A stretch of DNA of 64,000 nt from Dictyophora rubrovolvata. Its lineage: Eukaryota > Basidiomycota > Agaricomycetes > Phallales > Phallaceae. The position numbers were made by a program, and so were the translations under genes. Shown here piece after piece: positions 1 to 11,626 of the stretch. The stretch covers positions 372,001 through 436,000 of the forward strand of contig CP114123.1 in assembly GCA_029959195.1 (NCBI GenBank), read 5' to 3'. The first letter of the stretch is position 1. Every line of letters starts with the position of its first letter. The notes beneath the pieces are model-generated. The model searched no databases and was not told where the DNA came from. It saw only the letters and a list, made by a program, of their open reading frames with translations.

Positions 1-1479
1 CCAGTGGTGCAGGGATAACTCCAGAAGCGACAAAATTATGTAAGTTATTTTGCATCATATATAAGACCATGGGGACCAACTCACGGCCTCACATTTCTTT
101 CCCCCCTTTCCACCACCTGCATCATATAGAACGCTAAAGTAAGTGTCCGAGTCTTGAATGTGACACCATGCTCACTCATATTTAGACGACATACTGCCAG
201 CAACGTTTATAAAGTAAGCATTTTACGATGAATATGTCTTGTTGACCCAGCACACTCACTTGTTTTTGTAAGATTAGGTCCCGCCGGCATTATATTATCA
301 GAATGAAGTAAGTGTTTTGCAACGAACTTATTTATTGGTTGGGTGCGACTCTGAAAAATTCCTCTCACAGATAACTGTGCAATAAGAAGTTATGTACATC
401 TGGAATATATATTAAATATGATGAATAAAAAATTGCTACCTTGTTTTTACGGCTTAAGGGCACTTAAAATGACTGAATCAATAGCAGTATTTAAATCTGC
501 CTAATCAACCTGAGTCCACCAGATTTACAGCATACGTGCCAGATTTGCAAAGTGCGTCCAGATCCTCACACACCTCCCAGATCACGCCAAATTTGCCTGA
601 CTATCCCAAAGTTACCTGATCATGGTTGATCGTCTTGGACCTCCCTGACCTGACCGGCGTCGGGGCTACCTGATCAGGCTGGCCTCCTTCCGGATCTAAG
701 TCTTCGGCCTGATCAGCCCAATCAGGCTCGGTCAGGAAAACCCCCGAATACCCCTTCCTGACCGAGCCTGAAGGCCTGATCAGACGCGTGATATGTGCAC
801 AACAGGAGCGAACAGGAAGGAAAGGGAACCAAAGGATGAGTGTGAGTCAAGGAAAATAGTGTAGGATAGGAATTGTAAATGTAGAGAAAAAAAAAAATAA
901 AGCTTATTTGCTCGAATTCAGACTGAGGGAAAAGCTGCGATACAAAACTGAGGAATTCGATGATATTTTTGGTCTTAAAACCGCGGATTTTATATACATG
1001 AGTAACTCAGTGTCTGAGTGAAAAACGGAACACTTGTGATCTAAATGTGAACAAAACGAGGTAAAACCATGTGGAAAAATGAATACATGGTCTGGGGATT
1101 GGAATTTAAGAGAAAGGAAAAGGGTTTCGCCGAGTGATTAAAATGTAAAATAGGGAGAAAACATGAAAATGGAATGTGAAACCAAGAAAAAAAACATGAC
1201 ACGGCCTTTATAATTGTCTTAGGGAACACAATGTCGGCGCATATAAGAGGGACGGGCTGTGCGAGTATTGGTTATTCCGGCTCGGGTAGTACTAAGCCCG
1301 AAGCGTCAATTTCTACGGTTTCTCCTTGTACGGCGTTTTCGCGCGCAACACGCGGATCCGGCACTGTTGGATTTTGCGACATATGCATTAAGAAATGACT
1401 TACTTCTCAACTTTAGTTTCTCTGGTATGCCTTGTCCATTCGTTAAATTGGTTCCCAAAAAAATGAAAACTAATACATG
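1..1479. other. Low-information stretch left of the first gene fragment
   Basis: No gene is supported here; the short open frames lack any recognisable domain. Positions about 510-790 are rich in short direct and inverted copies of CTGATCAGG-like and CCTGACC-like words, which resembles a transposon subterminal region, but no terminal inverted repeat or target duplication could be paired. The right edge near 1,440-1,480 is where homology to the DUF6533 family starts abruptly. Confidence 0.4.
722..771. repeat. Perfect 17 bp inverted repeat (hairpin)
   Basis: Arms 722-738 and 755-771 are exact reverse complements (core GGCTCGGTCAGGA) around a 16 nt loop. Shorter partial copies of the arm sequence lie on both sides, including CTGATCAGGC at about 670 and 775. 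This may be the end of a decayed DNA transposon; no protein supports that. Confidence 0.7.
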
Positions 1480-2290
1480 TGTTAGCTGAAGCTGCCCGGG
1501 TTTTACTCAGCAATAACATCTGTCTTATTCTCACTGACCTCCTTATATTCAGCATTTGTATGTGGAAGGTTTGGGGAACATGGAAATTGAAACGTGAGGT
1601 GGGGATTCAAAGTGAGCATAGTCTTGCTTCCGTACTTATTAGCCAAAGTAAGTTTTGTCATATAATATCGATGAATCTCTGGACAAGTTTTGAAAGTGAA
1701 TATCAGGTGTCTTAAGATGGTGGTAAGCACTCAATTTCGTGCCGTGATAATTTCTCAAGCTATGGGTATTCAAGCTTTGTCATTGTGCTTTGCACCACAG
1801 GTGCAGTCTTAGAGGTGAGTTTGGTATAGCAAATTTAGTTTGTATTTCCAAGCTACAGCTGTCATTCTCTCCCCAGTCTCTAATTGCAGATGTAATTGTC
1901 TTTTATTGTCAATTGTTGTCACCTCATTTGGTTTAGTCTTCAGCCTTTTTTCTAGTCTTATCGTAAGGATTTACTGTTTTCGAAAATAAGTATGCAAGAC
2001 TCATCCTTTTTACCGCATGCATAAGTCTCATCCGTATTCCAAGCTTGTCAAGCATTCTTGTAGCCGATTTTGCACTAGACCTTCGCAACTTAAACTCTGC
2101 TAAAATTGAGGCTGGAAATGTGTCCTTACCGCCGCTCCAGCTTTCGAACGTTCTTCAACATGTACGTCAATCTCTCGTCATCGGACTGGCTACTCCCGAA
2201 GAATCGAGTGGGGAAGACTTAGAGGGCGATGGCAACCATGCCCATGAAATTTCTGGATTTATAGATGACATCCAGCCTGCCCAATGCTAA
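1480..2290 (+). pseudogene. DUF6533 family membrane protein, 5'-truncated copy A
   Basis: This is the 3' half of the DUF6533 family gene found five more times to the right, here on the opposite strand. Recognisable parts are the membrane segment around ICMWKVWGTWKLK (about 1,503-1,660), the short splice region near 1,711-1,735, and the last coding block with SSILVADFALDLR (from about 2,045) ending in DIQPAQC at 2,290. The exons carrying the conserved EIEHIW core are absent; homology stops near 1,480. It is the most diverged copy, for example with an altered acidic tail. It points tail to tail at the HDAC gene. I infer an old, non-functional remnant, confidence moderate. Confidence 0.6.
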
Positions 2291-2759
2291 AAGCCGCATG
2301 TTTTCTGCAAGTGATTACTGCTCATAAATTGGCTGACTTATCCCTCTGGTTTGATAAATAGATAAATAGATATAAAGATCGAACACAGGAGAATGTCCAT
2401 GCGCATACATCTAGATGTGAGAATTTGATATGTTGAATTGTAAATACATCCCGACTTTCACGCTTCTTTATTTATCACCAATTTTTCCGCTGTTTCTTAT
2501 TTATCATGTACTCGAGTCCGGATTCACATATTGACATTCAAGATATTGTTTAATTGGTGAATACCTCTCTGCTCCCTCAACGCATCAACATGTAATCAAA
2601 TCATCAAGACAACGTGACTACATATGCTGAACACCTAACACAAACAAAATAAAGATATTTTCCTCAACGTTTATTGACTTTGTAGTACCAGTACATAGAA
2701 TACATCGATAGTTATACACTAAAAATCTATCACATTACAAATAACACAATGAAAAAGTT
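2291..2759. other. Convergent intergenic region
   Basis: AT-rich spacer between the DUF6533 fragment and the HDAC stop codon. It should hold the HDAC 3' UTR (minus strand); nothing else is recognisable. Confidence 0.5.
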
Positions 2760-4727
2760 CTACCTCGTCTTCCAATATTCGGCTGCCCCGTTAGGGGGTA
2801 AAAAACTAAAACGACTCATTGATGAGATCTTGCTCTGCACATCGCGCTGAATGGGCGCAAACGATGCAGGACTTCTAAAGAACTTGCGCCTTGAGGAGCG
2901 GGAAGTTTGAAAGCCGTTTATAAACATTCGTTGTCTACGCGCTCCTCCTCCATCTGAAGTTTCAGGTGAACTTGGGTCTGACATCATGTCCACGTCCTCT
3001 AATTCGGATTCCGAAGGAGAGTCTACTCCTATACGTCCTTCGTGCGCTCGTCGAACAATCTCTGTATGTCGACACACAGTGAGCGATTGCAATGACAATT
3101 GGGAAGAAAGAACCACGAACTTTGTATCCGGTCGTCAAGATCACTCAATGCAGCAGGGTTAAACTCCATGCTCTCGTCCTCGTCTTCTAAATCTTGCGGC
3201 TTCCTACCAAGGATGTCAGCAAGACTCTGTCTCGGAACTTCTTGCAGCTGAACAGAAGGTGCATGTGGTAGCTTGTGTAAGTTATTCATGACAACTTGCC
3301 TGCACAGCGTTAGCGTAAGGACCGTTACATCCCGAATTAGGAGACTCACAACACCCGATCTAAATAAGAATCACGAGCATTCACATCGTCCATGTTGTTC
3401 TCTACAATCTCTAACCGATATCGCGGGCCAAACCATTCAAAGTATTCGTTCCACGGTAGATTACGATCAATCTCGTCCTCTATACCCAACGCGCAGGCCG
3501 TTTCGTAAGTCCATAACCGCGCGACGTTCTTGGTTGTATAGCCCCCTCCTCCGAGCAAGATAAGAGGCAGGCCTGTTTTGCGCAAGTGCTGAACGCACAT
3601 GGAATGTCCTTCCATCGTGACGTTGAAACAACCGAGCTTATCTCCCGCCAGAGAATCCGCGCCACACTGTAGAACGACGACTGCCGGTCGATACCATTCC
3701 AGGACACTATCGATGATCTGTCAATGTAACATATGTTGAACCTCATCATATTGCCAAAATGATGGATGTACGCCAACGTACCGGTACAAAGACCTTTTTA
3801 AGTCCATCGTCCGTCAATCCGTCTCTCAGAGGTACATTCAGCGAGTACCCTAGTCCTTTCCCCATTCCAATATCACTAACAGTTCCCGTTCCCGGAAAGT
3901 ATTCTCCAAATTTATGAAAACTGCACGTCAAAACCCTGTCGGTAGTGTAAAAAGCTTCCTCGACTCCGTCACCATGGTGGCAGTCTATGTCGATGTATAA
4001 TACACGGGAATACGTTCTCAAAAGTTCTAAAATGGCTAGCACGATGTCGTTAATGTAGCAGAAACCTGATGCTTCTCTCTTTTTGGCATGGTGCAGACCG
4101 CCTGCCCAGTTGATCGCGATGTCTGCTTGACCGTCATTTATCATGTGTGCCGCATCTGCAATCAGATCGGTCAGGTGTTACGATACGTATATATACTTAG
4201 AGCTTGATCTCTTACCTACCGAACCGCCGGCTGATATAGAACAGAATTCAAACACGCCTTCAAATGCTGGGTTATCATCTCCTATCAAGACTCCAAGCCA
4301 CATTAGACCGGGTGAATAAAGATGGGAAGACGGATACTCCTACATCGTTGACCACCGATAGTCAACTCGTCGCAAGTCTCTGGAGTAACTTTGTTCAAAA
4401 AATCTATATATTCGTCGGTGTGGAAAGCGGTCATGTCCTCGGGTGTAGATCTGCGAGGCCTCTGTGGAGAAAGTTGAGAATTACGGTTCATAATTAACGA
4501 GTCATATAAACTGCAGTAACATACCAAAACCTTCATTCTGTCTAACATGTCATACGCAGAAACTAAATCGTGCGTCATACGTATGCGATGTGGCTTCATA
4601 GGATGACCCAACCCATAAGAGAAAGATCCGACGTCGGCTAGAATTTCAATGTCTACTAAGTGAAATTGATTGATTTGGCTGTTCAACACTCACGATCATA
4701 AAAGTATGCAACTCGTTTTTGCGGCAT
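2760..4727 (-). CDS. RPD3: Class I histone deacetylase, Rpd3/HDAC1 type
   Basis: Zinc-dependent lysine deacetylase, expected to remove acetyl groups from histone tails within Sin3-type corepressor complexes in the nucleus. The start at 4,727 gives [11 protein letters not shown]; splicing out a short intron joins it to [18 protein letters not shown]. Further exons contain [20 protein letters not shown], the metal and catalytic block DIDCHHGDG (about 3,960-4,010), the [12 protein letters not shown] stretch, [17 protein letters not shown], and the GGGGY motif near 3,530. The tail (about 2,760-3,250) is acidic then basic, ending at 2,760. Several introns of about 50-75 nt interrupt the frame. All catalytic residues I can check are present, so this looks like the functional copy. 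Rpd3 is favoured over Hos2 because of the KRVAYFYD and [12 protein letters not shown] sequences. Fragments of related sequence recur to the right. Confidence 0.92.
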
Positions 4728-5040
4728 TAATGATGAGAAAGGAGTTAGAGTTGAGAGGGACTGCGAGGTCAAAAGGAGATCACGTGCACGCTAATTACGT
4801 AATCGTTATCAACTGTCACAACAACGCTGTTCTTCCGACACTCCCTCAACAAACATCATTGCTATGTATGTGGTCATATTATTGTTCAAACGATGTTTTA
4901 CTGATGAAAATTTGCAGAGTCCTTCCTAATAATTGTCTATTTACCTCTCAAGAACTTTAAACTTCTGAGTGGTTCTCTAAAACCCAACCAAAACCTCGCC
5001 AATACACTCACCAAAACAAAGACCCCCTTTTTGCGACGCC
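4728..5040. promoter_or_regulatory. Divergent promoter region between HDAC and CHS5
   Basis: About 310 bp separate the two start codons, so this stretch must hold both 5' UTRs and promoters. No clear TATA box was found. The stretch AAACTTCTGAGTGG...CCCTTTTTGCGACGCC lies just before the CHS5 start. Confidence 0.5.
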
Positions 5041-6530
5041 ATGACTAAATCAAAAGACTCTTTCACTTTCACAGTTGGGAAATTAGGTTAGTTCATTTTG
5101 CTTGCGTCCTGGAATTCCAGCTCTGAAACGTTCGTAGACGCGGGGATGGCTGTAAGAATGACCGCCCTTATTCTCGAAATCTTTGTATTGTACTTATCTC
5201 GCGTGAACAGATCCTAATCGGCGACAAAGCCCATTTGATTGAATTCCCCTCTATTTTGTTACCCCCAGGGGTATCCTCCGGCTCTATAGTCAATATCGCT
5301 GTCTATCGAAACATTGCGGAAGAAAATCGACAGAAGGAAGAGTTTTGGAAGCTACAAGAGGAAATATATCAGGCTTTTGGAACTCAAAAACCGGAGAACC
5401 CCGAGTTACAGGTCTGATCACAAACCAAGTTCGAGGAGCTGATTGTTCTCTTACCTTCTCTCCTAGTTGCGTAACGTTACTCAAACATCAGTTACTCTGG
5501 AATGGGAACCCATAGAAGTTGGTACTGCTAAAATCAGATCACTGGATATCTTCAAAAATGGACAACGTGTAGGAGCAGTTTCGCCGCCGCTTCGAGATAC
5601 TCACACAAGACTGTCCGGGTTGGAGGTGAATAAGGATTATACTTTCCAGCTCATTCTGCGTACAACTGCTGGAACATACCCCTCCAATATTTTACGAGTT
5701 CGCACACATACAATCTACGATACTTCTGGAATATCAGTTTGCTTTGGAAACGTTGAAGATCCGGAGTTGCTGGAAGGAGCCAAGGAGGCTTTGAAGGAGA
5801 TGAGCGCAAAATGGAGCGACAAGATTCAAATTGACACAACTCATTTTGTGTGTACTACGCCTAATCCACCTAATGCAAGTCCTACGCAATCAAGTTCGAA
5901 TCTCGGCGGTGTGGAATATCAGCGCGCTGTACAAATGAGCATACCTATCGTACAACCGCATTGGATCCTATCTTGTCAGAAAGAAAAGAAGTAAGTCTTG
6001 AGCATCAGATTCTCGTCGTTGTTATGCATCTCACGGAATCACCTCCAAACAGAATGGTACCAATCGCCAATTTCTACCTTGGTACCAAACAGGCTCCATT
6101 CTCCCGATCTCAGTCATTGCAGCTCTCTCGTACCGATATCACGGCTTCCGGCTCACCAGCTTCAAATAACCATCGTGCATCGATGCCTGTGATATCGACG
6201 ACAACGCCGCCCATCAAAGCAAATCAAAACGGAGAGACATCCACTACAACACCAATAGGGAAAGGGGCTATGAATAAGGAGTTCAAGTTCCCTCGAGCGG
6301 CACCACCGATTGCGGAAGAAGCTCTTGCAGAAGCGGCAGAGGATCCCAAACCACCATCTGACATTGAACATGAAGCTGAAGAGGCTAATGATAATCCGGA
6401 CAAGCCGTTTGTTGTCACCCCACCGGAAGTATTTACCCCGCCGGTTGTCCAAAAGGATGAAACACCGGGTCCAGAACCAGATTACGGAGATGACGATGTT
6501 GGACCGACTGTTGAAGTTGACCTTAATTAG
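5041..6530 (+). CDS. CHS5: Chs5 exomer subunit (FN3 + BRCT)
   Basis: Scaffold of the exomer coat, which carries selected cargo such as chitin synthase from the trans-Golgi to the surface. Five exons fit: 5041-5086, 5138-5151, 5211-5411, 5467-5990 and 6053-6530, giving 420 residues. The N-terminus reads VGKLDAGMAILIGDKAHLIE, the Chs5 dimerisation region. An FN3 domain follows (about residues 88-175, TSVTLEWEP to FQLILRTTAGT), then a BRCT domain (about 178-262, ISVCFGNVED to IPIVQPHWILSC). The family motif MVPIANFYLG crosses the last splice junction. The tail is low complexity, acidic and Pro-rich, as in Chs5 homologs. Exon 2 is a 14 nt microexon that is needed to restore the KLDAGMA sequence. 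The next gene, Ski8, follows closely on the same strand. Confidence 0.92.
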
Positions 6531-6743
6531 TCTACATATTGTACTCTTTTTTTTTCGATATATATACCTCGGTTGGCGATTATGCATACTATGATCCTTC
6601 CCTTGAATTCAAAGTCCGACAGTTTTCATTTCGCGAGAGCAAACTGCAGCATGGTGAGCGTAAACACACAGCGTTCTGCGGACACCATCTGACACGAAAT
6701 TATCCGCCCGGATCAGAGTTTACAGTTCTTACACAGTCATGAT

Positions 6744-7993
6744 TCTTCAGAAAGTATGCACACTTCCGTTTCCACTTATGGTTTGAACCGTGCACGCTCG
6801 AATACGCTGAACGTAACGCGCTCCACACAGACCACAGCGATGCCGTTTGGGGCGCCCGATGGACTGCAAAAGATACAGTTATTACAATATCGGCGGATGG
6901 GTCAATTGCTCAATGGAACGCGTCTGACGGCCAGAAAGTGAATGGCCTTCCACCGCATACTTTAGGCTTGGTCTCGCTCTCCGTACAAGAAACTGGGGAC
7001 CATGCGTTGTTTAACACGCTGGAAGGGGTAACCAAGTTGTGGAATTTTTCGGATAATTCTATTGTTGGCTCGCACGAGAGCTTTAGTAAAGCGTCTGGAA
7101 AGTCCAAGCAAGAGCCAGGTGTGTTCAACTCGCTTTCTCTCAATGTGCCAGATACTCACAGATTTTTGGTACATAAGTTTGGGCCGTTTCTCTACATCCT
7201 AATTCACAGACATATGCTTCAACGGGTTCTGACGGTGGTGTAACCATACGATCAACCTCTTCGTCGGATTTTGGGAGCGGTATTCACCATTTGTCGCCAG
7301 GCAAAGCAAAATATGGGATTAGTCTGTCTCATGTAAGACCTCCTGTTATACCCCAGCTATTCTATAGTGTATTTATTTTTACTTCTCAGAGTCCCAACGG
7401 TTCAAAAATCGCTCTTTCTACTGAAACGGGTCAAATATACATGTTTGACCTTGAATCATCTCAATTACTCAACACATATACCTCTCACGCCATGTGTGTA
7501 CGGTCGCTAGCGTGGTCGTCAGATAGCCAGGTGACAATAAAAAAAAACTTCGTATCTGCCATTCTTTTCGGACTCATGTGGATCCGAGTAGCTTTTAGTG
7601 TCAGCTTCGGACGATAAACGGCTAATCATCCATGACGTGCGCAATGCGGGAAAGGGAGGAGGTACAGTCACTTCCCTCAGCGGTCATTCGTCCTGGGTCC
7701 TAAGCGCCTCGATATCGCCGGACTCAAAACTCATTGCTTCTGGGTGAGTAGCAGTATTCCTATAAACTAGTCTCTTTGTGCGTGATTCTAAAATGCATGC
7801 AACTAGTTCTGCAGATCGTACAATAAAAGTTTGGGATATGGCTGCTAGGGCGGCTGTGTCTACCATACAAAACTCGAGTGAAATATGGGCGGTTTCTTGG
7901 AGGCCGAAACCAAGTTCTGCTGGACCTGGAGCATTCGTAAGTGGCAGTGACGATGGGAGTATTAAATGGTGGAGAGGAGCAGGTATGGGATAA
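6744..7993 (+). CDS. SKI8: Ski8 WD40-repeat protein (5' end unresolved)
   Basis: WD40 propeller protein of the Ski complex, which feeds mRNA to the cytoplasmic exosome; in fungi the same protein also assists meiotic Spo11. Exons: up to 7118, 7178-7332, 7390-7530, 7592-7743 and 7807-7993. Repeats are visible as [75 protein letters not shown] and WAVSWRP...FVSGSDDGSIKWW near the C-terminus, the last typical of Ski8. The frame is open from just after a stop near 6,742, but no convincing ATG precedes HTDHSDAVW. The first codons probably lie on a short upstream exon, possibly one ending at the ATG-GTGAGC at 6652. An AATAAA signal sits at 8099-8104. Confidence 0.88.
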
Positions 7994-10229
7994 AACCAAT
8001 GCTTTGATCGTGGGGTTTGACAAGAGACGATAAAAAGAGAGTATATTTACTGGTTTCCCTGCTCTGATTGTGTTTACCCGTCTGGGTTATTACAATGAAA
8101 TAAATACTCATAAAGAGTTTTACAATAACCTGGTTGCTTAGTCACCCATAAATACATAGAGGCTTTGCAGTAAACATGGAAGACATGAAGCGGATGCTCA
8201 GGAAACCCAGCGCCCAGTGTTCTTTGAAGTGATCAATGTTGTTGCAAACCAAGGTTACATGTGAGTAAACGTTATTTATTGCCAATTATCAGGCATACCA
8301 AATATATCTAAAAAGATTATGAACCCTTATGACATTTTCGGACGACTACTCTATTGACCATGCAAGGACCCCGCAATATTTACACAACTCAGCAAAGTGC
8401 TTGAATTTTCAAAAAGTACCAGGAAGGAAGTGGGTATGTGGTTTCATTTGGTGTCTTCAGAGTCAGATTGTTCCCATAGTATTTCGACTAGCACCGCGGT
8501 GTAAAGTTCAATAAAGGTTTTGGAATCCTCTCGTTCGCTATATTTGAAAAGTGATTCATATTCCGGTGCATACTATTAACCTGGTGGGCAGCCGCTGATT
8601 TGACTACGCATTTATAGGTCCAATGTCGCCCTCCTAGCTTCAAGTGTGGCATCCCTGCAGGGTGAGGAGACATCTGCCTTCATTCGGATCTGCGTCACGG
8701 GCCGCATTCCTCAAAAAATCGGAATCATGCTTGAGCGATGCATGAACCAACATGATGTAAGGGTATATCACGTACCATTCAATGTCAATGAATCGAGTGC
8801 CGAAACTATATCACTGTTCAGCTTCCATGGCCAAGTTCGCGCACGATCTTTCGTCCGCGCCCGAAGGATTTCCTGCGAAAATTTTGGTCGTTAAGGCTTG
8901 ATGTTGGTGAGCTCGACAGAATTAATTGAGAACAAGATGGTGTAGTTGGTTGCATGAAAAAAATGAATGGTGGGATAACGGTTGCTGAGGATAATTTAAG
9001 GGTGAAAAAAGCGGTCGGTGGGGTTGAAATTAATCACGAAGAACGTATTTTTCAGCGTCCCAGTGTTAACGATCGGGGTTAAGAAAATCCCCAAGCTTCA
9101 AGGTCAGGTTAAGAGGTAAAGAAGGAATTCACTGACGCGGGGTATACAGAATTATTTATATCCTTTGGGGTGTGGTTCCGAGGTTCTTGAAAGTCATGTT
9201 TTTACTGTGTCGAATCATTCAAGTCGTCTATCGAGATTTATAGGTATATTCTTGATTCCCCTTAATATCAGATCTCTGGAAGGACATCGGCGATATACAT
9301 ACAGTGGGTTCGTAATTTCTGGAAACTCCGAGTCGTCAAGGGTCTCTTTGATTGCAATGTTCATTACTAGTGCCGATTCAAATACTTCACATGATGCATA
9401 TATTTAGCTCGAAAAGTCTTCAGGAGAATGGTCGTTAGTTAGAGATACGTACAAAAAATGGAGTTTATACTGACGTATTTTTCTTGTTTAATCCAGTCTT
9501 TACTAACCCCATTCGGAGCTATGGAGGAGATCTTATTGTCCTAGCATACCAGGGTGGTATCTTTTCACATACAACTAACCACGAAACAGAATGGTACGAT
9601 CGCATACCTCAATTTTTATAGTGTGCCCCACTACACTTATTGAATTGCAGAAATATCTCGGGAATTCAGAAGCCAGTCCTATTTTTTCCGATTCACGATT
9701 CGGCTCTTTAGCACCACAATTGAAATTGTTACTAACCTATCAACTTTCGCGCTAAAATTGGACTGCCAGCATTTAAAAGTAAAAATTGAAATTTCACATA
9801 CAGACATGTACAAAAAAAGTGTTGTTAATACCGACTGCAGCTGCGCCGTACTTTATAAAAATACACACTCACACGGGGTCAAAAGGAACGTGATCACCCA
9901 GCGAAAGGACTTCCCATGAACCTCGTTAAGTGACCTTTCCTTCGCTCTCTTTCCGAAATAGTACAATAGTGGTAATTTTTCTTGGACGAGGGCCCCCTTT
10001 GATTCTGCTTGATCAATGCACTTCGTCTGAAAATTTGAAAGCCTCCCACTCCAAACACATCGTGGCACCTTTTCCCGAAGTGCCAGCACAGTTAAATACG
10101 GCTGATCGGCGGGAATGGGAAAATCGGAGTCTCGTGCTCACTATGCAGCTCCAATTTCGACGATGGGTTTTTGGGTATTTATTGGGAGACATCCTTAGGT
10201 GAATCCCCAGAGTGCTCCAACGCAAAAAA
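7994..10229. other. 2.2 kb region without a recognisable gene
   Basis: Contains the Ski8 3' UTR at the left and the GDSL promoter at the right. Open frames of 60-90 codons on both strands show no domain, no signal peptide and no consistent splice pattern. It may hold old transposon remains, but I see no terminal repeats. Confidence 0.45.
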
Positions 10230-11626
10230 ATGGCTTTCAAAAATTTGGCATTGCTTATTTGGATAGCGACCACCGCGTCTGCCCAAGGTAAAGTCTTTTG
10301 TATTATTTTCATGGATTTGTTCACTTATCGAGTAGTGAACTTGGCAACGATCAAGCATATCTTCAGTTTCGGTGACTCTTGTAAGTTAGAATTCTCGAGA
10401 GAAGGAATCTAAAATGTTTATCAAAATGGGAAGATACGGATACTGGTTTCAGTCCCAGCGGACAGCTCGCAGGACCTACTATTTCGAACCCCTTAGGAAA
10501 TCCCGCCTTTCCGGGAATAACTAGCTCTGGCGGTGAGAATTGGGTACGTCACAGCAGATGAGCCAAAACACGTGTTCACCTTGGTGCAGGTTGGTTTTCT
10601 AATCGACACATTCAATCAAACCCGCACTTTTTCGTACAATTTTGCGTTTTCGGGAGCAACTCTTGATTCATCGCTTGCTGCTCCCTCTTCCTCTAACGTC
10701 GTATCCGTCCGTGACCAGATTGAACAAGAATTCATCCCTGGCCTCGGCCAAAAACCAGCGTCTGTGCCGTGGACGTCGGAAGACTCGTTATTTGTCATCT
10801 TGTGAGTGGGCATTACTACTTTTCTTCTAGTTTCGATGGGTTGATTTTTTTTTTCCATTTTCCTTTCCATTTTCCAGTGATGGAATCAACGACGTAAGTC
10901 TTCGAATCTCTCTCGCGCCACGTGGGGCCGTGGCTGTGATTTTCAAACTGATCGTTATTTTACGCGAATAATCAGGTGCTTAATATTGATGGTGAGAATT
11001 CCTGTTCTGTTGTGAGTCGAGGAATGATTCACGCTGGTTCTCCGCAGGGATGCCGAATCAAACTACTGCTCAAGAGCCTTTCTTCACGCTATACGCCACT
11101 CTGGTTGACGAGCTTTTCAACGTCGGTGCGCGAAACTTTTGTGAGTCAAAGTTTACTTCCGAATAATCAGCGAGCTTACTTCAATACTAGTGTTCGTCGG
11201 CGTTCCCGCTATCGATTTGACACCGTTCGTGCAAGAGCAAGGACCAAACAATCCAGCAGAAGCAAAAGCGTCTCTCGAATTATGGAATCAGAATGTTCAA
11301 GCCGTAGCCAGCAGTTTGAAAGCTAACCAGACCGGCGTGACTACCTTTTTTGCGGATATGGAGACATTGTTCAGAAGTATCGTTGCTGATCCTGAATCTG
11401 TTGGAGTCAGTAGTGCAGCGGATCTTTGGGTAATGTGGCTTTTGCCATTGTCATGAGGTTATGAAACTGATACTCCTTTTTTCGCCCCCTTTTTTTTTTT
11501 AGTTCAACACGCTTCATCCTGGTAAGTCGTGACTTTTGGTATGATCAGATCCGACTCTGACTCATTGTGTCAGTTCCCGCTGTGCACAAGGCCATGGCAC
11601 AATTAGTTGCGAGCGTTTTGGGTTAA
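10230..11626 (+). CDS. Secreted GDSL/SGNH esterase (CE16-like)
   Basis: Predicted secreted ester hydrolase, probably removing acetyl groups from plant cell-wall sugars. Ten exons join in frame to 286 residues: 10230-10287, 10336-10380, 10434-10543, 10590-10801, 10878-10893, 10976-10991, 11048-11140, 11191-11429, 11503-11521 and 11574-11626. A signal peptide (MAFKNLALLIWIATTASAQ) is followed by block I FSFGDSYTDTGF with the nucleophile serine, block II NFAFSGATLDSS, block III IFDGIND split over two exons, and the terminal LHP histidine block. The acid position three before that histidine is Asn (NTLH) where most SGNH enzymes have Asp. Three exons are only 16-19 nt. CE16 is the best fit by motif order; substrate is inference. 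Confidence 0.85.
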
